A stretch of DNA of 64,000 nucleotides from Paragonimus westermani (taxonomy: Eukaryota; Platyhelminthes; Trematoda; Plagiorchiida; Troglotrematidae): contig QNGE01000428.1 in assembly GCA_008508345.1 (NCBI GenBank), forward strand, positions 124,001 through 188,000. The letters run 5' to 3'. The position numbers and the translations under genes were made by a program. Positions within the stretch are counted from its first letter, which is position 1. Each line of letters starts with the position of its first letter. Below, piece after piece: positions 21,902 through 33,827 of this stretch. The notes beneath the pieces are model-generated. The model made no database searches, was not told where the DNA came from, and saw only the letters and a program-made list of their open reading frames with translations.

Positions 21902-21985
21902 GCGCTTTGACCGGATTCGAACCAGCGACAGAAACAGTACGCCCAAATGCGGCAAGCGCTCTGCCAGCTTAGCTAGAAAATCACG
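21902..21985 (-). mobile_element. tRNA-like sequence (SINE head or tRNA pseudogene)
   Basis: On the minus strand TAGCTAAGCTGGCAGAGC (A box and D arm) is followed 63 bases later by a perfect B box GGTTCGAATCC (21923-21913). The D arm and T arm can fold, but the anticodon stem has a mismatch and the acceptor stem pairs poorly. It is therefore not a functional tRNA. The bases differ from the SINE family at 23571, so this is a second tRNA-related family or a lone pseudogene. Confidence 0.5.
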
Positions 21986-22904
21986 TCGGGAACTCAGGAA
22001 TTTCAGGTTTGGACTCAGTCACACGCCAAATTCACTGTATCTTATAGAATTCATCAAATGATCCGGCGACCTAACGTGAGGATTTCTGAGTTAAGCAAAG
22101 TATGAGCTCTAATCGGAAAATAAAAGTTGTGGGCTAGAATTCAACTACAAGATGACAGGGGTTAGTGTCAAAGTCGAGTGACTAATAGTGGCAAATTGAG
22201 GCCAAACGAGTGCAACACGAGAATTAACACGATAAAAGCGACCAGACGATATCGTTACAAGGTCAGTTGGCCTGCAGAGCGGAAGGTGCAGTAGCAGTAA
22301 TGGTCCGTCAGTGAGTTCACTCTGTTCAACCGTTAACGCGAATCAGTTTGGCAGCTGTAACACCGGTCGCTGTATAAAATACAGCTCAGGCCTACATATT
22401 TTAGTTGCGGAGCATTTCGATGATATCTAAGAGCAATCGTTCCAGGGTGATTCTAAAACCCATTCTAATCACTTCGGCTGTTACCATACTGAATGATCCA
22501 AGGCTAACGCGTAACTACTGAGTGCGAAAACAATGTACATTATCTGATATTTACTTTGATCTTAATTCGGCTGCTGTTCACTTATTCTAGCTCGGAGTTA
22601 TCGTACGGTGTGTCCTGAGTTTAGGATTTGGCAATTCGTCCCAAACGCTTTCTAACTAATCGTATACATGTTTTTAGACAACAATTTTATGTTACGGGGT
22701 TACACAGTTTAAGTAACAGCCCCTGTTCACCCAATCATTTAATGGAATATATAGATAAACGGTGTTGAACGAACGAATGTGACTCATCTGTTGGCTGTTC
22801 AGCCGTAAACATCTAGATGCGTTAGATTTGGGTTCAGACAGAGGCTCTAATGAAATAAGTTCCAACTGCTCGTATTTTCTTGTTCATAACCAAGTATTTC
22901 TCAC
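21986..22904. other. Intergenic or intronic, no supported feature
   Basis: No supported gene or repeat. Sequence downstream of the tRNA-like head on the minus strand lies on its other side, so no SINE body is expected here. Confidence 0.35.
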
Positions 22905-23023
22905 CTACCCGTGATTGACAAACAGTGTCAACGACACATGTGCTATTGTCCATAACTGTGAGGGCATCCACACCAGGCAAATCGCCCCGTTGACAGTCTC
23001 TCATTGCGTTTTCACTGGGTTCA
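22905..23023 (-). CDS. Candidate internal exon of an unknown protein
   Basis: Not recognised. It is a 119-base segment between an acceptor (TGGTCTCCTAG, AG at 23025-23024) and a donor GTGAGA (22904-22899). The single open frame encodes EPSENAMRDCQRGDLPGVDA then LTVMDNSTCVVDTVCQSRV, with three cysteines and an N-glycosylation motif (NST), as in an extracellular domain. The frame is also open past both splice sites, so the boundaries rest on the splice signals alone. Confidence 0.22.
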
Positions 23024-23141
23024 CTAGGAGACCATAGCATAAAAATGGTCTTTTTTTACCGTTGTAAGGTATCCGCAACAAGTTTATTACAAATGAAGTC
23101 AAACAGTTTGAGCGTCGTGTTTAACATGTTAATGATAAACA

Positions 23142-23310
23142 GACTGAGAATAACACAACGTTAGGAGCAAGTTGCAATACTCAATGTTTTAACCACTAAC
23201 GTTAAAAACTGTTGATGGGATTTCAATTACAACACTCCTGAGGAAGACCACCGAAGGGGTTGGAACGTAGGGTACTTCAACTTGCTCCTAATGTTGTGTT
23301 GTTCTCAATC
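23142..23310. repeat. Imperfect inverted repeat, 39-base arms
   Basis: The arm at 23142-23180 and the reverse complement of 23272-23310 match at 34 of 39 bases (shared core TTAGGAGCAAGTTG and its neighbours AACACAAC). The loop is 91 bases and contains a hammerhead-core-like word at 23238-23268. Confidence 0.75.
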
Positions 23311-23570
23311 ATGTCTTTTTTACAACTGGCCACGGTTGGTGGCACAAACCCCGAAGAAAGCGGTGATAACGACCACCCGTAGCCAAACTAGATGGTGAAC
23401 ACAACCAAATACTCGACATAACTTTAGCAGGTAAAGAGCTATCCGGGTTTCACTTAGGCCCGTTAAGTCCAATTTTTGAAGCTCAACACAACCCTCACAC
23501 ACATGCCACCAATCGTTTTGCCTGATACAGGTGAAAACGGAAAGAAATAGCTGGGAGCTTGAGAAATTTT

Positions 23571-24165
23571 AATTTGAACACCACTGACATCTGATCACAG
23601 CCTTCGCATTCACATAGACTTTCCAGTCAGCCGCTTTCGGAATCAAACACCAGACTCGAGTTCCGTCCTCATTAGTGCACATCAGCAGCACATAACCTTA
23701 CCACCACCAACAGTAAAACTATGGCCACGCTTTCATTAAGCAAACGTGTTGACCACTACACAATCACTCTTCAGTAATATAAAATATCACCTAGCAAATT
23801 CAGTGAGATCGGGGATTTCGACACGCCTCGGAAGTCCTAATCGCGGGGTTATCGACTGGAGTTAACAGCACACTTACTGTGTCTCCTATCTAGACGACCG
23901 GGCAACCTGATCACTGCTCACGAACGAAAGTGGTCCAGCGTTCACAGTTGATAATTCGGTCAAGTCTGATGCGAGGTCAATGGCGCAGTGGTCAACACGG
24001 TTGCCTCATGAAAGCGTGGCCGGAGTTCAAATCCCGGCCGTGGCAAGGATATGCATTACTGACGAGTTGTAACAAGAACGAAATTCGAGTCTAGTGCTTC
24101 TTTTCGAAAGGGACTGACTAGAAAGTCCATCTTAATGCGAAATATGTGTTCAATCTGAAATTAAC
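23571..24165. mobile_element. Foldback SINE dimer, copy A
   Basis: Two related arms lie head to head. The left arm (about 23571-23790) is the reverse complement of a tRNA-derived SINE, and the right arm (about 23900-24165) is the same family on the plus strand. Both arms carry GCAGTGGTCAACACG-type A-box and GCGTGGCC-type sequence, and both end outward in the tail GCAGCCTTCGCATTCA or its complement. The right arm keeps a good A box TGGCGCAGTGG (23981-23991) and a near-perfect B box AGTTCAAATCC (24024-24034), so Pol III transcription is plausible there. The unit is about 99% identical to 35656-36181. The outermost right end is shortened relative to copy B. Confidence 0.8.
23981..24034 (+). promoter_or_regulatory. 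Internal Pol III promoter (A and B boxes) of foldback copy A
   Basis: TGGCGCAGTGG fits the A-box consensus TRGCNNAGNNGG closely and AGTTCAAATCC fits the B box GGTTCGANNCC with two changes. The 32-base gap between them is typical of tRNA-type promoters. Confidence 0.55.
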
Positions 24166-24188
24166 CAAGTTCCCCACTACCCATCAGT

Positions 24189-24223
24189 CTGAGGAATGTT
24201 TATAAAGGAAAACGTTTCGAAAG
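24189..24223 (+). other. Hammerhead-core-like motif
   Basis: CTGAGGA is followed by ATGTTT and, eight bases on, AAACGT, which can pair over six bases. TTCGAAAG comes next. This resembles the hammerhead order CTGANGA, stem II, GAAA, but three extra bases precede GAAA and the flanking stems are not evident. Confidence 0.2.
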
Positions 24224-24225
24224 AC

Positions 24226-25189
24226 TGTCACAACATCAACTGGCTGGATTATACAATTTCAACGAAAATCGCTTTATCAAACCACATTTTCTTTCCCCAT
24301 CCAATCTGGTGATCTTTATTAGTGTTGAAGCCCAGCCTGCGATCGCTATGATCGGACTTGACTGAAACTGATGACCGCCGTTTGGAAAAGATTTTAATCG
24401 TAGGAACATGGATTTGTGAATAGAAAAGACCACTGGTAAATAGAGTGAAATGAGACACTCGTTTTTAATCTCTTATTGTTAATGCAATAAGTTGCAACCG
24501 ACTTATTCGGTGGTTGTTTACAAATAACACAATACAATGAGAGACCACAATACCAGTCAGAGGTGATGCATATTCGTTAGTCCAAGGAAAAACATAAGTA
24601 GTCTAGATGTGTATATACAGCTTTGCAGATCACTTTAAAAACCTCTCCTACTAAGCCCGTATCATTATCCCTATTTTCTAATCAGTCCTCAGAAAAATTA
24701 ATTTCCAGGCACATGTGTACAACATTCTACGGTAGAGTCAACTGCACAGAATACATCAAATTCATGCGCCTTATTTCAACAATGATCCTGTCACAATCAA
24801 AAGACGCTGGTGCAAATGAGATAACCTTCGGTCCTGGACAACATACCACAGCATCTTAATGATTTATTTATTCCGTGAGGATGCCTATTGACGGTGGTAG
24901 GGCGCAATTTCTGTTCACGCAAGAGAAGTTGGACGATTCGTTGGTTTTCAATCTATCTCTTGTTCCAGCACAAAATGTGGTGGTCACATCTAGACTGGTC
25001 TTATAGCAAAGCGTAGGTTCACCAGCGTCGTACCCATTCGAAGAAAGGTAAGCTGATGGGGAATTCCGAGAGGATATTGTTAATGTGAACGATCAAAGTC
25101 TGTAAATCAGTCCCTTAGCTTCTCTATAAGCGATTTTAAGCATATGTTAACTGTTTTGCTGTTTCATATTGAATACCATACACACTGGA
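24226..25189. other. Intergenic or intronic, no supported feature
   Basis: Nothing recognisable on either strand. Confidence 0.4.
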
Positions 25190-25350
25190 CCACAGTCCTC
25201 GCATTCAGATAAGCTTCCGTAAAGAAGCACTACACTCGAGTTTCGCTCTTATTGGAGCTCATCCGTGGTGCATATTCTTATCCGAGCCGAAGCTCGAACT
25301 GTGACTATCGTGTTCGTGAGAATAGCGTGTTAACCACAACGCTATTACTC
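25190..25350 (-). mobile_element. tRNA-derived SINE copy
   Basis: In order: CACAGTCCTCGCATTCAGAT (tail), GAAGCACTACACTCGAGTTT, CGAAGCTCGAACTGTGACTA (B-box region), GCGTGTTAACCACAACGC (A-box region). All follow the left arm of the foldback unit. Head and tail are both present and there is no facing second arm. Confidence 0.65.
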
Positions 25351-27335
25351 CCACACTAGGCGCAGCCGACCAACTAACGCACAACCGCAACCTTGTATGA
25401 ACAGTGTTTTGTTATTGTCCCAGCCGATTTTCACATCACTAGCTAGGTCTCCACCTTCATATTCAGTGGAGAGCCAGAGGCAAAGGTGCCACGACGTCCT
25501 CTCTCCCAAAGCTACTGCAGTAGAGTCTGGTCAACCTCCTTTTAACATCCCTGGCCTTTTTCGATGCGCTCGATCACTGTTTTCTTTTGGTTGAATCAGA
25601 CGGTTTATTACCGTCCTCAGTACGCCGAGGAAAACTCTCGGTTCGTGGGCAGTCTTTACACATCAATCCATCTGGCCAAAGTCTCAGCCAAACAGGCTAA
25701 ACTAGCGTCCGTTAAGTGTTCCCTATCTGGTAATGAATTCTTACAGATATAGGTTGCTTTAGCTCATCAGCAGCATGCACTATGGCTCCGTACCCGATAA
25801 TGCTGTTGCACAACAACCATTGTCAAATTACGTAAAGTCGGTTGGTGCATCCCGTTTTCTACTTACGCGCAACCCAGTAGTATTCATTGCTGTGTGAACC
25901 TTCACCAATGTGCAATGATTAGGCAACCGCCTCACAAAGCTGTAAGGTCATTCGGTGGTGCGTTTCACTTTAGAGGTTAAGTTACCAGAAACATGTTTGA
26001 TGAGATCCCACACTCAATCATGAGCGCAAGTGTAACTGGACGGTTCTTACAACGTACAGTTTTCCTGCTATCTCAGTACCGCCCACACCGGGTTGCACAA
26101 TGGTCAAGTGTACATCTTCCAAATAAGGAATGTCCCCACTGAAAAGATTTTGCACACCTCGGAAAATGTTGCTTAATGAAACTTATCGTGGTAGTAACCT
26201 CTAGCAATTTGGAATTCGTAGCCGTCCCTATCTTGAGTTATTCATCAGTCAACAGAACCATTTCTTAAAAGGTTCCGCAAGTGCAAGCTAACCAAAGGGC
26301 TATCGGTTAGAGTGACCTGGATAATTATCGTAGATCTCGGAACAACCTGAAGATGTGATCACTGATCATAAACAAGCTTGACTATAAGTTTGTATCCGAT
26401 AATTTGATTCTACACAGTAAAAAGTCACTGGAGTTGTTACATGTATGGAATAGGTTAAAACACTATAGACCGAACTGAACTCCTTAAACTGGCAACCCCT
26501 AGATAACGGCATCCCATCAAACTTGAATAACCGTAGGCGTAGTACAGGATGACATCATACTGACCGTCCGTATGTTCAAGAGATTTGCGGACTCCAGCGA
26601 CAGACGGTTTGCGTTTGCTTACTTATTGTGCAGCTAAGAATACATGGGAGTTATTCTATCCTTTCGGAAGAAGCTGTAAAAATTTCTACTTCGAAGCTTC
26701 CTTCGCTATCTTCAAATAAATAATTCATACAGATCTGAGTAAGATTTAATCTTAGTTTATAAAGTTCCACACACACTAATTTCTCTGCTAAAAGACGTCC
26801 ATCCCAGCAAGCGAAGAATAAGATATGATCGATAGTTATCGAAACAACAGCATACAATGAGCAAACTACCAGTAATTCAGCGTAACTAGGATCTGTTCCT
26901 AATGGTACACATAGACTAGCTCCTTAATTGTAACCAAGCCCGTTAGGAATCACCAAGCCCTATTTACCCAGATCACACACGGGAGACAGTCCATACCAAA
27001 AGTTGAGGCATATATTTCCCTTAAAATTACCAGACCAAGTATCTTGACATTTTCCAACAGCCACTGACTAACTTTCATTAGGGTAAGTGACTGATCGCTA
27101 ACGCCACTGTCAAAATCAACCATTTAATCGATATCCCTCACAAGAGTCACCAGCAACATTATATTAAGTATTACCATCAAAATGAATATTATTCTCATCA
27201 ACATCGATGTCGGCGCAGCGAACAGTAATCTCATGATTTCCGTCAACTGAATTTTCCTTTCTGTACATTGCATGACACAGCATTGTAGTTCACAAGCATG
27301 GTTCAGCGTTTCTACTAAATACGTGGCACTACCGA

Positions 27336-27376
<41 letters not shown>

Positions 27377-28419
27377 TACGCAAACCGTCAGTCACCTTTG
27401 GCCTCATACATTTTGGAAACAGGCGCTAGAATTATCTCACATCCGTTCTTGCTTCCGCACTCCAAAATAGACTGTCACTCAAATCGGCAGCTGTTTCAAT
27501 CTTGTCCCTATATATCCGCTTGAAAATGGAAGAAGGCGGTCAGTTGATCTACACCTTCTCTATCACTCCATCATAAACTTTTCTCGTAAATCGATTTGAT
27601 TTACAAAAATTTTGGAAAGACCTTCCTGAGAGCGCAAAAAGTTCATAGAGAATGTCCGTTCGCTTCGATCAAACGATTGAGATTATCACAGCTCACTCAC
27701 TTTTCAAACTACCAGAGTATACCTTTTCATCGCGCCAATAGCGAAAAGTGATTTACGACAAGATAAGAAGTATGAACTAGAAGTTTGGACTACAATGTCA
27801 GAATTATCATCTTGGGTGGATACCGAAATTCGAAGCTTCATAGTGTCGAAGATTCCTGAATAGATATGAGTCTATAAAGTCCTGATTTATCTAGTCCACA
27901 GTCTACCTTTTAACCTGTCCAAATAGGCCAAGTTTATGCGGGTTCCCTAACAGATTGCAAAATGTTATTTCAAAATTGGTTGTAGGCCGTCAGTTCTACT
28001 GTGGCTACACCCCAATACGACTGATGATTTACGAACGTAGCTTGTCATTCTTTATGCGTAGACTCAACGATTAACAAATCTATTTATTTGGTCTTCGCTA
28101 TTTTCCAACCATTCACAACAAATACCCATTAGTTAGTATTGCAGTTGTGGAAAACGCTTAGTCGACTATCGGAATTATGTCGACTATTCACCGCACTCGG
28201 GTTTAGAATAGAGTGTATGATACGAATCATGTCTGGTTCACTGGTGAAACAAATTAATTCATGCTAGCAAGCGGTTAAAATAAACGACTGGGTAAAATAA
28301 GTTTCGTGGTTTGTGCGATGAGGACGTTCTGTTGCAGTATGACTGGAATATAGTGTACGAGTACGGAAAAGTACAGAGGGACATTGGTTGATGTGAATTG
28401 AACATCACTGAAAACTGAT
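25351..28419. other. Intergenic or intronic, microsatellite only
   Basis: No gene is supported. An (AT)18 run lies at 27338-27373. Confidence 0.4.
27338..27373. repeat. (AT)18 microsatellite
   Basis: An uninterrupted AT dinucleotide run of 36 bases. Confidence 0.97.
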
Positions 28420-28625
28420 TTCATCTGATGATTCGGTCCTGTGTACTGTTAAGTCAACATGATCGTCTAATGAAAATGTGAGTGGAGTGCAAATCCAGAT
28501 CGCGATAAGATTACGCGTTATTAAGGAGCTGTAACAAAATTTAGACTCAAGTGTGGTTCTTTTCAAAAGGGGCTGGATAGAACATCTACGGAAATGGAGC
28601 ACTTGTAATTAATTATGAATGATGC
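28420..28625 (+). mobile_element. Diverged tRNA-derived SINE copy
   Basis: TGATGATTCGGTCC, GTGGAGTGCAAATCCAGATC (B-box region), GGAGCTGTAACAAAATTTAG and CTCAAGTGTGGTTCTTTTCA follow the right arm of the foldback unit in order, and a terminal ATGCTCAAC resembles its end GTTCAAC. Confidence 0.6.
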
Positions 28626-30649
28626 TCAACTATGACGGCGATTGAGATGACCATTAAATGGACCTATAGCTCCTAGCTTTTCTCACTCCTTTGAAAGTAA
28701 CGCAAGGGCTTGTAACCTGCTACGCCATAACAGTGTTCCGAGCGATTGCTACTTTCGAGCAATTTCAATTATTTAACTGATAATAAATGTCGGAAAAATT
28801 TGAGATTTAAAACTATTCGGGCACATCATGGGTGTCACAATACCATACCTGGTTAACACTTCCAAATTGGAGCTCATTTCCATCCCTGTTCACAGTCATT
28901 CAGCACTGCGTGGAATAGACAGATCAAATGCCTAAGCATTCTAATAACTACGTCACCTAGTCTGTAAGCATTTTAAAAAAAATACGTCCTAGCCTGTAAA
29001 GGGAGAAAATTAGATTTGAAGAAAGCTACTGGTGTGTAGTATGGTAACACTGAACACTAAACAAATTGAAACGAGGACTGATACAACGAATAAACGTACA
29101 CATAAACAAACAAATAGACATCTATTGAGTAACCAGTGAAAATGTGTTGGGAAGGTAGCAAAGAGGATTATAGCTTCTATTAATCCCTGCGCACGTGTCG
29201 AACACGTTGAAGCTTGAACACCTTAACCGAGTCAGACTTGGCTACGGAGTCAGGCAGTATGCTTCTTAGTGGACAGGCCTCAAATAAGAGACTTAACAGA
29301 CAAAACAACTTACCCGCCTGGAACTCAAATTCAGTGGAACGTTCCACTCACCCTTCGTTGATGAGGTTCCACAGCGAACAACAAAGACTGAATGTTGTAC
29401 ATTGTGCTAAGTCACTCCCAAAATGATGGTGGCTAAACGACAACGAATTAATCCAAATTCGTTGTTGGTAACTCATTTGAGTACGAGCCTATCCTAAATC
29501 TGACTCCCTTAGTCACCGGTCACTAGAAGTTACTAATAAGAACTGGTTTATACTAAGGACAACAAATTAACGTGATTGTTTTCTTAAACGTACGAACAAT
29601 GAAGATGAACAGAGTGGAAAATATTCCATCGGCTATGCAACACCGTGAATGCATCGTTTTCAGTTAAAATTCGATCGTGATTTCAGATCTCGGGACACCC
29701 AGAAGTGGATCTCAACTCACGAACTCAGTCCGTTCATGTGAAGTCTCAGCAATAAAAAACCGTTATAGCCTTTCAGAGTTTGTTTGGAAGCGACGCTTAT
29801 CAATACGCATCAGTTTCTATTTGGAACATTTTCCTCTAAGAGATTTTATGGAAAACAATGTGGGAATTCTTTGCGTAAAGGCGAATACATCCTTTTGTGT
29901 CAGTCTGTCCCCTCAACGCCCTGGAAACTGCCAGTAAGAAGAGGAAAGACGTGATGTTTGTTTTGGTTCACCTGTTTTTAATTCGTATCGGAAAATCACT
30001 AATTTCGTGCGGCCATCAGACGTGACTACTTTCCAGTTCGTGTTGAATGCACACGCACACGTTAGATTTCCGGAGGACGATAGTGTCTGTATGTCGAGAG
30101 AGACTAGTACAATGACCAAGCGACAGCAACCTGCACGGCCGCCGTAGTAATTGATGATCGACACGCAAGAGCACATGCGTTTAGCTCTGCTCAACAGTTC
30201 ATTTGCTCTCATTTTCTCTGTCGTTTACATACAAGCAAGCAACCCGACACAGTGAAATAACATTTTCCGTTAACACAAAAGTAACAACCCCTCAACAAAA
30301 CAAGTAAAAACTGATGTGCGAAGAGATTATTTTGAAAAATTAAGGAAGGCTGGTTGTTTACTTTAGTCTAACAATGCAACTCAATAACGTTAAACTAATA
30401 TGGTCCATCCCAACAGGGGCGGTCAATGGATTCGCATCAGATGACTTATCACGATCGTAGTGGGCATAACTGCAATTTACGGGCACGCGGTTAGGAACAC
30501 AATCAATACAAGTAAGTGAGTGAGACTGGAGCAAAGTGTGAAATTATCGCCATTTCTATGTCCCATTACCAGAAAATATAAGCTAAACAAGACTTACGTT
30601 TGACCGTAACTTTTGCGCTGATGTAAACTTTTCAATCTTTCCCTGTTTA
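28626..30649. other. Intergenic or intronic, unsupported open frames
   Basis: Open frames at 29214-29426 (plus, 70 codons) and 29913-30212 (minus, 99 codons) have protein-like composition but no family, start context or convincing splice sites. Nothing else is seen. Confidence 0.35.
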
Positions 30650-31000
30650 GGGGAAGCATTAGACTGTTTTTGCTCGTGATAGAGCTCGACGGTAGTACAC
30701 ATTCCTGTCAGGCCCAAGATTTGGACTCCAGTCAATGTGTGACGCAAACGGTGCATTGCTCAACAAACGAATCGATGTGAGTGATGTTCAGTGTCCTAAT
30801 CCCCATTGCTTGTTAATATCACACAGTAATTTCAGTGGTTTGTCACCTTGGCTAATTGAGAAGTCCTAATCGTGAGGTCATCGGCTGGGGTTCACAGCAG
30901 AGTTTCTGGTTCTCCTGAAAACATTAGTGACGAAGGATGTTGACTGAAGTCATACCTACTGTGAGGTGAATAGTGCAGCGGCTGCCTCACGGAAGGTTGG
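30650..31000. mobile_element. Foldback SINE dimer, old copy C
   Basis: The left part (30650-30775) matches the minus arm: GAAGCATTAGACTG, GAGCTCGACGGTAGTACACAT, CCCAAGATTTGGACTCC (B-box region). The centre has AAGTCCTAATCGTGAGGTCA, as in copy A (AAGTCCTAATCGCGGGGTTA). The right part has GTGAGGTGAATAGTGCAGCG and GCTGCCTCACGGAAGGTTGG on the plus strand. The right arm is truncated. Divergence is far higher than between copies A and B. Confidence 0.55.
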
Positions 31001-33772
31001 CACAATTTTTCTCCCTACGTGTTTAGGCTCAACCAGCATCCAAGGACCAATTATTTTGAAGTATACGGAGGAAGTTGTTTTGATGTGTGCAACTTTGAAT
31101 AACAAATGAAGTAACGGACGCTAAGGTGCTTTTACACACCGAGCGTTCTGGTTGCCGTTTATAAGTTTAAAAATTACTTTAAAATGCTCTAATGTAACGT
31201 GCAGTCTTGCCAGAAAGTAGTCAGAAATCGGCATAATTAAGACTTGCAACCCTGTACATAGCCAACTATCCCGTAATTACAATTTCTTTTAAATTAAACC
31301 TATTGGTTCAGATTAGAGAACGCTTTCCTGAGGTTCTACTTGTTAATCATCTCAGCTGAAGTTTAGAATTCGTCCTGAATCCTTAAACGTAATTAGGACA
31401 TTTCTGCCACAAGTAAACTCGTTTACAGTTGTAATTTTGCTCAGTCGTGGCGATCCATAAAGAAGTTCAGCATATACATCTGGTGCCAGTCTAACGGAAG
31501 TGTTGTCTCCTAATCTGACTTGGTTCATTTTCTTTCTCCTAAACAATAACGTTTCTGAAAGCCTCGCCCGCAAAATAATCCTCGTCCATTCTCATTTTCT
31601 GTATCACACTTAGCCAACATTTTCTTGTCTGAAAACTTCCCCAATGTTTAACCCACTGTTTGCGCGCATGCTCTCACAAAGGAGGTCACTTGCCTCCAAT
31701 CTGCTTCGCTAACCTTAAAACAAGGAGACAATCATTATTGAAGTTGAAAGATGTTTGGTGGCACACCTCATTTCTATCCTCTTTTCTTTTTCCTCAGTTT
31801 CCTTCTCCTCCTTCTCTATTCGTTTGCTCAAGCGATTTTACAACCCCTAGACGAGAGTATATGAGTAAGGATGTATCGCCATGATGCAGTAAAACGCTGT
31901 TTCCAATTGACGTGACGCAAATCGACTGGAAATCAAATAACCACACGAACAAGCTTATTTAACTCTACTCATGTAATTTAGTAACTCGTTACTGGCTCCC
32001 ACTGTGCCTGCTTAACTGACAAATCCCAAAAACGTTTGTTCAAGCGTTTGGTGTACGTGGACCGTGATCCTTAGTAGGAGAGAGTACTACAACACATCAC
32101 TGAGAAAGACAAGAGATTAGCAGCCAACTAGTTATAATGGAAAGAAAAACACTCGAGACAAACGTATTGGTTGAACAGGTAAGAAATTACAACCTCTATT
32201 TCGTAGAAAATAGCTCTTACCGGACCAAACAATGGATAGCTCAGGTTTGACCGCAAAGCAAGTACATATGTATTTGAATATCTGAAGCTTGTGTGCAAAT
32301 GAGTTACTTAGTCCCATCACTGACCTGATGCACGAACAGAGTTGGCTGGAAGCAAAACATATCGGCTGAATAACTTTCCACACGATGCGCACAAGCAGTT
32401 TACACTTGTGTGCCACATTTCATTCTAACCAACGTTAACTATCCACCAGTGGACTGATCTCATTAGGTGTGGCTCTACCCTCGGTCGATTAAGCTGATGA
32501 TTTCTGCTTTTCTGATTTCAAGAGTATAACTTCTACCTGTAAATTCGTTTTCTTGATTGGCTTTAACCGATGGGAGGTTGGAACAAGCTGTGATGGAGTG
32601 TTTTGTCCTGTTAGCGACACAAGTCAAGTGAAGGTTGAAAGAAAGTCGAATCTGTCGTTTTATGTCGTAGCTTTAAAAGCAGGTTTATTTTATTTAGACT
32701 ACTCGTGAGATGGAGACAGTTGTAAAAGCCCAATACTCATCCATATGTCCAAGGAATGCAAAGTTTCGTTATGAAACTAAGACTAATATTCGCCGTGTAC
32801 CACACAATAAAGTTCCGGAGGCTGCTGACCGGTCCGTTTAGCCTGGAGGGCATAACGCGCATGATGTTGTGTGGGGACTGAAATCAGAGTCTGTACTTCT
32901 TAGAACAGAGCAAACTGGAACATCTCTGACATCAAAAGTTGTCTCAATTAAACTTTAGGGTCGTGCTACCTATAATGCCACACATAGAACGATTTCACTT
33001 TGCTCCTACGAAACATGGTCGCTAAATGTTGGGGAAGTAAAGTGCATTGAATGATCTGAGGATCAGCGTTTAAGCTCATTCGCATGCATGGGACAGCACT
33101 AGCGAATGCACTGTCAGGACGCCAGAAGATGGGTTTCTTTTCCACATGAGTCAAGCAAATTTGTTTAGCCCAGCTGTAACGGTCCACGTATAACTGTTGC
33201 GTTACGCGCGGTTCGGAAACAGATCCCTGAATTGGAAATAAGATTTGACCCGAATACTCCTGTAGTACTATTAAAGAAATACATCAATAATTGCAACAGA
33301 TAAACCTCAATTGTTCACGACGATATTCCCGTTCAACAAGGTCAACGGATTCCGGAGGGAGCCAGCAAGGTCAAAGGTAGGTCAGTTCAAGAGCGGCTAC
33401 TCGCGCCGCAGACGATTAAGGACAAATCAGTTCAATAAAACAAAAAACGAGGTGTGTAGGGGGAGGGGATCAAATGTCACCCTGATCAGAGGACTAGTGT
33501 GTGCGTATAGGGGGAACAAATTTTCTCGGTTCGGGGACCAGTAAATTTACATCGAATTTGAAGGTACATTCACATGACTGCTACGTACCAAGAATGCCTG
33601 CACGTGGTTGTCACACACTATGCATTGTGTCCAGTCGCAGGTGGCTAGTCAGTAGATTAACAAAGGAGCACAACAGCAATCACTTCTAAGTTGGGAACCG
33701 TACTTCGTACTTGTACTTGCTGTTCGTAATCCACCTAATATTTAGCTGAAACGTTAATAGTTAGGGTGTGAA
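31001..33772. other. Intergenic or intronic, no supported feature
   Basis: Nothing supported. A T/C-rich stretch near 31780-31830 is not tied to a splice site with coding sequence behind it. Confidence 0.4.

Positions 33773-33826
<54 letters not shown>
33773..33826. repeat. (GTT)18 microsatellite ending at an ambiguous base
   Basis: A pure GTT run of 54 bases is followed by an N at 33827, so its true length is uncertain. It may be a collapsed or joined repeat in the assembly. Confidence 0.95.
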
Positions 33827-33827
33827 N

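Noticed and set aside
29214..30212. Open frames at 29214-29426 (plus) and 29913-30212 (minus) as exons
   Set aside because: The composition is protein-like but neither has a convincing pair of splice sites or a recognisable family.
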